64,000 bases of DNA from Mytilus edulis (taxonomy: Eukaryota; Mollusca; Bivalvia; Mytilida; Mytilidae). The notes under the pieces were generated by a model. It was given only the letters and a program-made list of their open reading frames with translations, made no database searches and was not told the origin of the DNA. Location: assembly GCF_963676685.1 (NCBI RefSeq), contig NC_092345.1, positions 82,649,592-82,713,591 of the forward strand, read 5' to 3'. How positions within the stretch are numbered: the first letter of the stretch is position 1; each line of letters starts with the position of its first letter. The position numbers and the translations under genes are program-made. Positions 50,878-61,400 of the stretch are shown one piece after another.

Positions 50878-51040
50878 TTTCTGTGTGTGTTACATTTTAA
50901 TGTTATGTTTCTGTTGTGTCGTAGTTCTATATTTGATGTGTCTCAGTTTTAGTTTGTAACCCGGATTTGTTTTTTTTCTCAATCAATTTATGAATTTCGA
51001 ACAGCTGTATACTACTGTTGCCTTTAATTTTCCTATATGC
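50878..51040 (+). repeat. mussel interspersed repeat R2, first copy
   Basis: Shares TTTTAGTTTGTAACCC and ATTTATGA.TTTC.AACAGC.. TATACTA with 51925-52110. Confidence 0.6.
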
Positions 51041-51258
51041 AAATTAGGGTGAATCACATAATGAGTATCTGTCTGTCTGACTGGTTCACCTGACCATGAC
51101 CCTGTATTCTTCATTGGACAAAGTTAATTTGTTTCTTAATCAGGTTTTAAGCTACTTCTAGTTACAGTTTAATTACATTTTGTTCATAGAATCATTGTTA
51201 GATAACTATTTCCAGTTGCCAATAGTAACCTGACCTTCAACAAATTGACTAGTATAAA

Positions 51259-51335
51259 CGTGTTTGACACGGTGCAAGTGGTGTTGACACAATGTTACAG
51301 AAGCAAGGGTTTGAATCCCGCTAACAGAGATATAA
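51259..51335 (+). repeat. tRNA-derived SINE-like fragment, second copy
   Basis: Shares TGACACGGTGCARGTG and CACAATGTYACAGAAGCAAG with the copy at 61-150. The B-box-like GGTTTGAATCCC is intact. No flanking duplication was identified. Confidence 0.5.
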
Positions 51336-51589
51336 CATTGTTAGGCTAAATTTTATGTTATTAAACGTTTAAATTGGAAAAATAATCAGCAATACAAAGA
51401 GTAAATATAGTATGTGCATTATAAAACAACTAATAATCCAGTTGATGAATTTCGGACCAAGTATCATCAGGTTTGTGGTCAATAGAATCATTGCAGGTTT
51501 ACAATATCAACTTCTGTTTAGATATTATTTTTTTTTCTAAATGCCCTTGTCATTAAACCTAGTATGTTCAGTCTTTTCACATAATTGAA

Positions 51590-52110
51590 ATGGCTCTTTG
51601 AAAGTTTTGAACACGTATTTTAATCTTGAATTCATAACTGATCTGAGCATCACTTCCGAGTTTTATGTAGACCATATGCCTGGTATTTTTGATAACTATT
51701 AGCATGTCGAAATTCCTATTGTAATGTTTATTTGTGTATTTCTCTGTCCTGAATGCTCTTGCATTTATTTGTACTGTAGTCCTGTCATGTAATCTTGTCA
51801 TTTTAGTGTTATATTTAACATTGCCATAAAAGCGCGAGGTTTGGGTAACCGCAAAACCATGTTCAACCTACCATTTTTTTTCTTGAAATGTCCTGTACCA
51901 AGTCAGGAAAATGGCAGTTGATATCTTATAGTTCGTTTCTGTGTGTTGCATTGTCGTTTTTGTTTCTGTTGCACTTCAGTGTTTCTGTTGTTTTCCTCGT
52001 GTAGTTTATGTGTTTACCTCGGTTTTAGTTTGTAACCCATATTTATTTTCTCCTAATCGATTTATGACTTTCTAACAGCGATATACTATTATTGCCTTTA
52101 TTTATTCAGC
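51590..52110 (+). repeat. mussel repeat R2, longer copy, with part shared with 57045-57210
   Basis: The 3' part repeats 50878-51040. The middle (51735-51865: TTTCTCTGTCCTG ... TTAACATTGCCATAAAAGC) matches 57080-57210 in reverse complement. Confidence 0.6.
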
Positions 52111-53580
52111 ATATTATTCAGATATTTTCAAAAGAATATTTTTTGTGTCTATTGCTTTTCATTCGTTTTGCTCAGGATCCTTTATCGAACTGACATAATA
52201 GAAACAAAAAAATAACCAGATTATTTAACGTTAAGTTTAAAACTTCCTTGATAAACATTAATCACAAGTTAGTACCATTAGAAGATTGGCTCGTATGATC
52301 TAGCTTTTTGAAAATGTCAAATATCCATACGGTACAATTTCTGTCAAATCAAAATAAAAGATTAATGGACGAACAATTGTATTTGTAAAAAAACATTTCC
52401 TATTTTTTTTCTAAATGCACAATTCCTCTAACAGGATATAAAAATTGCTAATTAAACGTTTTCGAAAATACCAATGACGCGTTTTTATGCGATTTTTTTT
52501 ACAGGAATTGCGGTAAAGTGGTAAAATTAACAGCGTCACAATTATACTAACAGGATGCACCAATTAAATGCACTAATTAAACGTTTCCCAAAATATCAAT
52601 GACGTGTTTTAAACCCTCATGAATTGCAGTAAAGTGGTAAAAATAAATACAGAATAAAATATTTCGTTAAGGATTCATTGTTAATCGTTAAAAATTATTC
52701 ACCAATATGGTCCGAGACCTCAAGCATTCCGTAGTGCATTTCTTTTAGAACATAAATGAAAATTAAAAAAATCCCACCTGCGCTTTCTCAATGAAATTTT
52801 TACAGTGTGGTGTACTACTTTTGGGACAAATTATATCAAAATTATAGAAAACTTCATCGGATCTAACTCAAAATATTGACAATTTTATATTTACGGCGTC
52901 TTGAAATCTTTTGACAGCTTCCGAAGTGTCAGTTTTTCAGCTGGACCGAATCACTACTTTCCTTTAAAATTCTGGACCCAAATTTTGTACAGTGTAATTT
53001 CACCCCCTATTTGCAATTTAAGTCATTAAACATGGAGAAATAAATTTGGAAGGGGTATAAAAATTAATGGCAAGTAACCCACTGTCAACACTAGGGACTA
53101 TATTTGAAAATCAAGGGACGACAATTGTGGTCTCTGACCATTTACTTCAAATACTCTTTTTCGTTTTTCTTTACTCTATTTACACATGATTTATAACTTG
53201 TTGTTGTCTTTTTCTTTCTTTACAGCACTGAGTCGATATCTCTGCTGGTGGAATTTCAGTCCCCGATGATATCTTCAGCTCAGTAGTCAATACTTCTGTA
53301 CTGACATGATTTATCACAAAATATCTAAAAATGCCCGTTTATAAATTTTGAAATTATACAGAAACTAAGGTTCCGATTCCTTTAAGCAAAGTTGGCTTTA
53401 AATAGATTTGGCTGTGATTTTGAGGTCCTTTTTGGTTTATAGCTCCGCAACATTTTTTGTCTATATAAATTCTTTGCTTTTAAATTTTCGGGTTTGAGAG
53501 TTCCTGATGAGAGTACAGAAAAGTGCATCGGCCGCATGATATTTATAGATAGCTGTTTTTCTTTTTCTATGGTGCCGGCC
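52111..53580. other. intergenic; inverted copy of the 35270-35450 repeat at 52815-53010
   Basis: A weak internal pair at 52430-52640 (AATGACGYGTTTT, ATTGC.GTAAAGTGGTAAAA) is also visible. No gene recognised. Confidence 0.4.
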
Positions 53581-53662
53581 ATTTCGCGTTTTCGCCCTTC
53601 ATATTCTATAGGGCGAAAACGCGAAATCGCGAAGTCGAAAACGCGAAAACGCGAAATAAGTA
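53581..53662. repeat. CGCGAAA hairpin and array
   Basis: 18-bp perfect arms ATTTCGCGTTTTCGCCCT / AGGGCGAAAACGCGAAAT (53581-53598, 53610-53627) with an 11-nt loop, then a short run of CGCGAAAA repeats. Confidence 0.85.
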
Positions 53663-53940
53663 TCTAGTGTGTGCTTTGTTTAAAATCCATTTGATGATTA
53701 TATTTTTAAACCCAAATCCTAGATTTTATGAACATTTGATATGTAGGAGACATTATTGGACGAAAAATAAAATGAACTATACGAGTCAATGAGGAATTTG
53801 GAATTTTGTTGTTTGTCTTAATGATCATGGAAGGCGAAATATACATATTTATTTAGTTGGGGTTAATATGGGTTTAACAAAGTGCATAGTAGGTTTTTTT
53901 CACTGGAACCTGTTTTACGTAGCTGTTCTGAACCATTTTC

Positions 53941-54056
53941 TAAGACATATGCATAACGATAATCTTTTCTAAGACATATACATAACGATAATCTTTTCTA
54001 AGACATATACATAACGATAATCTTTTCTTAGACATATACATAACTATAATATTGGA
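53941..54056. repeat. four copies of a 29-bp tandem repeat
   Basis: Unit TAAGACATATACATAACGAT plus AATCTTTTC, starting 53941, 53970, 53999 and 54028. It lies about 350 bp beyond the 3' end of the B-box gene. Confidence 0.85.
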
Positions 54057-54404
54057 AAAGATATCCACATCGAAACTATCTTAGAAGTATCTTAGCTTGG
54101 ATATCATAACCGTTGTCACAAAATCAGTGAATAAATTCTAAAAATTGTAAACAGAAGCTTTCTTCTATTGTGTCACCCTTGTGTTTGCACGGATAGTCTC
54201 AAAACACACTTTATAAATGGTCCTTTTCTTGATCTGATATCGTGCGCGATTTAGAGAAAATGCGAATTACTATTCACTAAAAGACAAAATACGTTAAATA
54301 TGGAAGGTTATCAGAGAATAATAATATTATTTTTTCAATTGAAGGCGTTGAGTTTCTCCTCATTCGCATTTTAAAATTCAAATTGTCAGAAAATACCACT
54401 GCAA

Positions 54405-56144
54405 TTATATAATACACATTTGGTCTATATCTGTTTCAATAACATAAAGTTTAGCAGTGTCAGACTTTTCTGGTTCCGCCTTACATCCTATCCACAATTT
54501 CACATATGACTCCAATGATAAACTCCATGGATACTTTATCCCAAGTTTTATAGTATTAATATGGCATATAATATCACCATCATGGTCAAGGATATGCAAA
54601 GTATGATTGCCACAGTCTGAAATGATAACACGACCCAAGCTATCACATACAACATCTCTTGGATCGAAGGTCGATTTTTGATCCATAGATGAGGTTCCAT
54701 TGTACGTGAACCTCAAACTTCCAGACTGATCTAGCATTACCAGACGGCCGGTAAACGCTCCAGACTTGTCAACAACGCAAACATCTGAATTTGTGTTTTC
54801 ACAGAGTTTGTACGGATACGTAAAAAGTCTTTTTGTTCCTGCAAATTGATATTCAGATTTTATATTCTTATCTGATGAATATCGAACTACTTTTCTTTGA
54901 CTGTCGACTTTGAAACTATAACGATGTCCTTCAACCATGGACACCAAAATGTCCTTGTTTCCATTGATGTGAATTCCAGTTGGGTATAGAGGAGACACAT
55001 CTAGAAATGTTTGAGAAGAACCATCAATTGTTGACACTGTTTGAATAATAGGGTCATCTGGACAAGTGACGAGAATGTTGTCAGCTGCTAAATGTGCCAT
55101 ATCATCTGCAGTAACATTCAATTCGCTTACCTTCTGTAAATCGTCGTTATGATGCACAAGCATAATGGTGTCACCACTAGAGCTTCCAGTCCAAGAATAT
55201 CCACCACTAAGCTGACACACGGAGGAAATAAACCGATAATCAGTATCTAAGACGCCAGCTACTGATGTTTCCACCTTAACACCATTAGTGGTTTCACTAA
55301 CCGTATCGCCACCATTCATATTCAATGAAAATGAAACGACACCTAGACAAATGTCTGCGTCAAGGTCACTCTTTTCAAAAGATGGCGATTCAATTGCAGG
55401 GACTCCTTTTGAGACATCTATCTTATCCAGTTTCTCTTTTGTTGAGTTGGCGGATCGAATAACTCCAATTCGTTCACAAGAAGAAAGAGATTTGTAAATG
55501 ATCTGCTGACAGTCTTTTAATTCCGTTTTGATTAGATTCAGATCCATTTCTGTTTCATTGAGTATTTTTTCAGAAGTATTAAAATGATCGTCTAAGTCAT
55601 TCAAGATACAATCTCTTCTTTTTTCTAACACTTTCTTTTGTACTTCTGTTAGTTGAATAATTCTCTCTTTCAAGAATTCAATTTCAGATTTCTTATGTCT
55701 TTTTTTAAACTTGGTTCGTTTAATGTGCAATGAAATTTCCTTTAGTGAATCGTTTTCTATTCCTGCAAGTCTCATTTCTAGTTCTTCTACCTTAACGTTA
55801 TAAACCGAGTCTATCTGTTGAAATAAATGTCCAGAATGGGTAATGGCAATGCATTCCGAACAAACTAAACTTTCACAGTTTTGACAATACATGATAACAT
55901 CACTTTTTTCATGATCCGTACATTTAATGAACTTAGTAAATGGTAGAGCATCTCGATTACCATAAATCTGAATAATTTTATGTGACTTCGTAGCTTTTCC
56001 TTTCGAGTGAACTTTCCGACAATTTTCACATAGAAATTCTTGACACTCTAGACACCGGGAATGTACACTGACACTTGTTTCACATAGATTGCATACTGGA
56101 GGACATTCTATTAAAGATGAAATGCACCTGTACGACTTTGCCAT
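54405..56144 (-). CDS. RING-less TRIM-like protein: two B-boxes, coiled coil, beta-propeller
   Basis: A single-exon 579-aa protein. B-box 1 is complete (C18, C21, C31, C34, C39, C42, H46, H55) and so is B-box 2 (C75, H78, C87, C90, C95, C98, H103, H106). A basic, Glu/Lys-rich coiled coil spans about 115-235. The C-terminal half (about 280-575) has repeated short beta-strand segments with DPRDVVCDSLGRVIISDCGN and HTLHILDHDGD, typical of an NHL-like propeller. There is no RING finger, so E3 ligase activity of its own is not expected. Such proteins are greatly expanded in bivalves and usually annotated TRIM-like (TRIM2/3/45/56-like). The start is the first ATG of the frame, just ahead of B-box 1. 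A pyrimidine-rich upstream stretch and a TATATATAT run at about 56200-56208 lie before it. Ligand and partners are unknown. Confidence 0.88.
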   Translation of the reverse strand: MAKSYRCISSLIECPPVCNLCETSVSVHSRCLECQEFLCENCRKVHSKGKATKSHKIIQIYGNRDALPFTKFIKCTDHEKSDVIMYCQNCESLVCSECIAITHSGHLFQQIDSVYNVKVEELEMRLAGIENDSLKEISLHIKRTKFKKRHKKSEIEFLKERIIQLTEVQKKVLEKRRDCILNDLDDHFNTSEKILNETEMDLNLIKTELKDCQQIIYKSLSSCERIGVIRSANSTKEKLDKIDVSKGVPAIESPSFEKSDLDADICLGVVSFSLNMNGGDTVSETTNGVKVETSVAGVLDTDYRFISSVCQLSGGYSWTGSSSGDTIMLVHHNDDLQKVSELNVTADDMAHLAADNILVTCPDDPIIQTVSTIDGSSQTFLDVSPLYPTGIHINGNKDILVSMVEGHRYSFKVDSQRKVVRYSSDKNIKSEYQFAGTKRLFTYPYKLCENTNSDVCVVDKSGAFTGRLVMLDQSGSLRFTYNGTSSMDQKSTFDPRDVVCDSLGRVIISDCGNHTLHILDHDGDIICHINTIKLGIKYPWSLSLESYVKLWIGCKAEPEKSDTAKLYVIETDIDQMCII

Positions 56145-56819
56145 CGTTCAATTTGTTGATGAATGATTGTGAAAAGTGAAAACAGGGAAGATATTTTTGA
56201 ATATATATATGAAGGATGCTGATTTCCTGTTGTAAGAAATAGATTCATGTTTAAAAATACCGAGAATTACTTCCTTTATTGCTTTCAATTAATTGGATCA
56301 CCAAAGTAATTATGACAATACTTATACGTCACATTGATATTTTGTAAAAAAAAATCGTATAAGAAGAATTTCCGACTAGGAATTTCTTTTTTTATTCTTT
56401 AATTCCAATTCATCACACTTTGATTGATAACGTTTGAATTTGTCAGTTTATTTGGACTTCCCCTTTTTGAATTACCTGGGAGTTCGGTATTTATGTTATA
56501 CTTTTTTATATTTTGTGAAGCAACGCCAATGAAGCAGCTTCTTCAAGTTACTTCGTCGTTTATTGAGTGTGAAAGAGCTTTTCGCAAAAGTATAATGTAT
56601 AAATAAAGGCAGTAATATACCTCTGTTTAATAGTCATCGATTTAACTGAAACAAATCCGTGTTACAAACAAAAACAGAGAGAAACACATCAACAATGGAA
56701 CACTAGAAATACTGAACTGCTACACAAAAAAACAACACGCAAGCATACATAGAAACGGACTTTTTTTCATAACAAATGCTATATTCCTGATTTAGCGTTT
56801 CCTGTTTACAAAACTTTGA

Positions 56820-57210
56820 ATTTATTGAAAAACTAAGGATTTTCCTATCCCAGGAATAGATTACCTTAGCCGTGTTTGGCACAACTTTTTGGAATTTTGG
56901 ACCCTCAATGCTCTTCAACTTCGTACTTATTTGGCTTTATAAATATTTTGATATGAGCGTTACTGATGAGTCTTATGTAGACGAAACGCGAGTCTGGCGT
57001 ACTAAATTATAATCCTGGTACCTTTGATAACTATTAGTACAGAACATTTAAAGTATAATTGTAGTTTCAACCTTGTTTAATGGCTAGCAAAACCTCCTGC
57101 TTATATGGCAATGTTAAAAATAATGCTTAATTGACAACATTATGTGACAGGAATACAGTACAAAAAAACCGCTAGAAAAGTCACAGAGACAGTACAGAGA
57201 AATACATATA
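56820..57210. repeat. mussel interspersed repeat R3 upstream of the B-box gene
   Basis: Contains the TCTTATGTAGACGAAACGCG / AGTCTGGCGTACTAAATTAT sequence I recognise as very common in mussel DNA; 57080-57210 matches 51735-51865 inverted. Confidence 0.6.
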
Positions 57211-58363
57211 TACATAAATAATTGGCCTAAATTCTCATAATCCTTGGTTTGTTTATTCTACATTTAAAACCGTTGCCCAAATCACTTCCATTCAAATAGT
57301 TAGAATTTTCTGCAAAAATACAAAAACAACTCTATCAATAGATTTTTCTTTCTCTCATTAATTTATACACATCATCATGAAGGTTCTACTTTCAATTTTT
57401 CAAATACATACCAAAGAGTGAGAATAGAAACACATCATCAAGGCAATGTACCGTCATCTCAAATAGACATTCATATGATTATATCTTCAAAACGAAAACA
57501 TTTTAAAACGTTGAACATAACAACTCATCAGACAAAACAATATGGTGTTTTCAACCGATATGCAACGAGAAATTATAGATTTCAGTGCTGCAAATTATCA
57601 ACAAGAGAACTGCAATCCGTTGTCTTTCTGTGATGCATTTTACTATTAACATTAGACAAATAGACTAAAGATCATTGGGTCATTACAACAAATTTTGCCA
57701 TTTTCCTGGCAGCAAGACAGGATGTTGGAAGCAGTTGCAGGAGTTAACTACTCGATCATTGTTTAAATAAATGATTGTGGTTCCTTTAGGTTTACTTTCA
57801 ATTCAAAATAAAAAGGAACTTGTAAAATGGTACATACAGTAGAAGAAAAGTGTGCCAACCACTTCAATTTTACAAGCAAAGTTTTAATCGTATTGACATA
57901 TTTCATGTCAAAAATTAACATTCAGTTGAACAAACGTTAACAGTGTAAATTGAAATATAAATGAACAATTTTGACATAGTAAATATTCACGAATATCTTG
58001 AGCGAAAATGAATATAATTGAAATGGTAACTTTCTTTTAGATTGCTTCTTATTTTATATTCGAAGCGCTTGTACACACTCCTCTATATCTGATATCATAT
58101 TCGGAGCGTTTTTCCAGGTACTCCTATGATCTAATATTCGGATCATCTGTTCACGTATTTCTATTCACATTTTATATTCAGATCGTCTGTACAAGTATTT
58201 ATATATCACATTTTATGATCTGGCCTCATAATGTGACGGACTGGGTAAATTTCCTAAATTTTGCGATAAATAAGGATGTCGTGTGGTTACAATTCCAGTT
58301 TTGCGTCTTTTCAAACAAAACGAAACTTTTTGAACAATTTTCTAATATAACATGCCATTTCTT
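57211..58363. other. intergenic between caspase 3' end and B-box gene, nothing recognised
   Basis: Probable caspase 3' UTR just below 58364. The + strand frame at 57418-57633 has no support. Confidence 0.4.
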
Positions 58364-58496
58364 TCATTGAAAGAATAATGGTCCACGTAAAGTAGACGAG
58401 AACATGGATACTTGATTGGAATCTAAATAATTGTATTGGTCCTTCTTACAGCTGACATCAAAGTTGACATCCTCAAGTATTGTCACTATATCGTAC
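58364..58496 (-). CDS. caspase last exon: end of p10 subunit
   Basis: A short exon, 133 nt, with a good acceptor (TTGCATTGCAG|GTACGA). The previous exon ends AAA CA|GTAAGT in phase 2 and joins to give Q-Y-DIVTILEDVNFDVS. The exon ends STLRGPLFFQ and TGA, the standard end of a caspase p10. Without this exon the frame would stop at TAA 59316-59314, one codon past the donor, giving a truncated p10. The match to caspase C-termini makes the spliced form much more likely. Confidence 0.88.
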
Positions 58497-61400
58497 CTGC
58501 AATGCAACAAAAAATATAAATGTACAGTCTATGTACATGTCTTATTTACATCTATGACACTATTTTTTAAGTTTATATTCTTTATTTGTGTGTATACCTT
58601 TCTCAAAATAAAATATAGCTATCTAGTGTAATGAACGAACTTTTTGAAAAAAGCTACTTTTATGTATCCTTGTCATTTTATTTAGTTTCTTTTGTTACCT
58701 ATTCTGACATCGGACTCGGACTTCTTTTGAACTGAGTGTGCGTATTGTTGTGTGTTTTGTTTTTTGTTTTTTTGCGCCTGACCAAGTCAGGAGCCTCTTG
58801 CCTTTGTTAGTCTTGTATGATTTTTAATTTTAGTTTCTTTTATTTATTTCGGAGTTTAGTATGACGTCCATTATCACTAAACTGGTATACATTTTTGTTT
58901 AGAGGCCAGCTGAAGCATGTCTCCGGGTGCGTGCTTTTCTGGTTGCGTTGAAGACCCACTGGTGGCCTTCGGCTGTTATCTGCTCTGTGGTCGGGTTGTT
59001 GTCTCTTTGACACATTCCCCATTTCCATTATCAATTATACTTGTACGAAAAAAATCTAAATGCGGAGAAAGAGCATAACCTTTGTGCCAGACTTCTTTTT
59101 AAACAAGTTGTAAAATAGTTTTGTGAGTTTAAGTTGCTATGAGATATGTTCTGATGAATGTTTGCGATAATTCCCTCTGTTTATTGTTAGTAGAATACAA
59201 TGAAACGTTATGTTAAATTTGAATAGAAATGTGGCATAATCTGGTTAGTTTGTGAATAAAAGAACAATATAACTCTTGTCTATTATGTAATTTCAAACTG
59301 AGAACGACTCCACTTACTGTTTAGAATTTTCTTTAAGGTTTTCGTATAATGCATTGAGATACCAAGAACCTGTCTGTTCATGTCTGTAACTTAAGTATCC
59401 AGGCAAGGTCGAATACCCGACAAGAAAATCAACGTCGTTTATCAGAAATCTTGATTTCTCTAATTCACCTGGTTTTGGCTTGGCATCTGTAGGTACCATA
59501 CTTTCAGATCTAAAAGTCTGATCTGGAATAATCAAACATAAATATGGAGTTCCATGAAATGAAATGTTATGACCTATGTCTAGAATTGAATGTACTTGTC
59601 AGGATACATATAAAGTTCACGGAATGTATGAACAAATGTATATAATCTTAAACCATTCATAATTCTCATAAGGGTATTTTTACATGTATTTGTGTCGAAG
59701 AAATTAGGTAGTTTTGATTGCTATTCATTGAGTTTGCATATTTTGTTTTAGTGAGTTTATTGGAAATATTTTATATAGTTTTATTACAGGTATCGTTGCA
59801 TCTTGACTGTTGCATGCTTTTCCCCCTGGCTAATAACTAGTATCACTAACAATACATTATACGTAAATCTTACTTGACACGCATATCAATTCAACACATC
59901 ATGCAGCAGTCAAATAAATATAAACAATGCTATATTTCAATATTTTTGCAATGCAGTCAATATCGATCAACTAACCTTCTTCCTCTGCCTGACACGACTG
60001 CAGGAAAAATAGTTTTGGTTTTCCAGTTAAACTTGGACATTTTCCACTTCGAAACCGACGTATTTGCTTGTTAAGTATCACCCGCAGACCATCACACCCG
60101 TATACTTGATTAACATTTCCATGACTGGATATAATACACATAAAACTGTCAAATTTCCTGTGGTCTGTTTCAGTCATTAATTTTATTTCCCACTCCATTT
60201 CCCAATGTTTAAGATTATCTCTTCTTGTAACTAAGTACCCCATTCCTAATAACAGTTCCTCCATTTTATCTGCAATGTATTAAATAAAATTGAGAATTGA
60301 AATGGGGAATATGTCAAAGAGACAACAACCCAAATCATGTGTTCAACTGTTTTTAAGCAAAATATTCCTACTTTCATTCCCCACATTTAAAATACCCCAC
60401 AACTTATGCTACTCTTTTGTTTGTTGTAAAAAGTAAAATCACAAAAATACTGAACTCCGAGGAAAATTCAAAACTGAAAATCCTGACTTGGTACAGGCAT
60501 TTTCAAATGTAGAAAATGATGGATTGAACCTGGTTTTATAGCGCTTCAAACCTCTCACTTATACGTCTAGTCTAGTTATACGTTTAAGAAAAGCATGTGT
60601 TCTACAGCTTTACTAAAGGTTATGATTATTTAGGCAAAAGATTCCTACTTTTTTATTTCTCCGCATTAAAAAAAACCCACACTGCTACTACTTTCTTGTC
60701 CCTTGTAAAGTTACGATCTGGTCAATGATATTTTTCTTGGAAGATGACCATACGGTCATTGAAATACCATGCAGAGGCATTCAGTGTTATATTATATTTA
60801 TCTATAATACACGAATTTTAACAAAGCAGCTAGTATAGTTGTAGTTTTTTTTATTAATCCGAAATATAATTTGGAAATAGTTCCAATGTTTTATTGAAAT
60901 GACAAAAACATTTCAAAAACTTAAAGGGGCACGATATATATAAAAAAAACAAAGTATGATTTTTTTTAGATCAATCATTAATCAAATTGGAATAATGAAA
61001 TAATAATTTGCTTTTAGCAATCAATTTCCTTTAATTTTGTTGAAATAAGCGATTTAACATAATTTTTGACTGATTCACTTGCAAGTGAAAGGAGGGACAA
61101 AAGATACCAAAGGGACAGTCAAACTCATAAATCTAAAACAAACTGACAACGCCATGGCTAAAAATGAAAAAGACAAACAGAAAAACAATAGTATACATGA
61201 CACAACATAGAAAACTAAAGAATAAACAACACGAACCCCACCAAAAACTAGGGGTGATCTCAGGTGCTCCGGAAGGGTAAGCAGATCCTGCTCCACATGT
61301 GGCACCCGTCGTGTTGTTTATGTGATTACAAATCCGGTAAATAGTCTAATTCGGTAGGTCACATTCATGAAAGGGAAGGGGATTGTAGTTACGACGTAAG

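Noticed and set aside
59314-59535. Caspase ending at the TAA at 59314
   Set aside because: That stop lies one codon past a perfect donor, and the exon at 58364-58496 supplies the missing end of p10 in phase.
61075-61305. 76-aa hydrophobic - strand frame as a membrane protein
   Set aside because: It is the non-coding tail of the retroelement, also present and frame-broken at 1985-2180.
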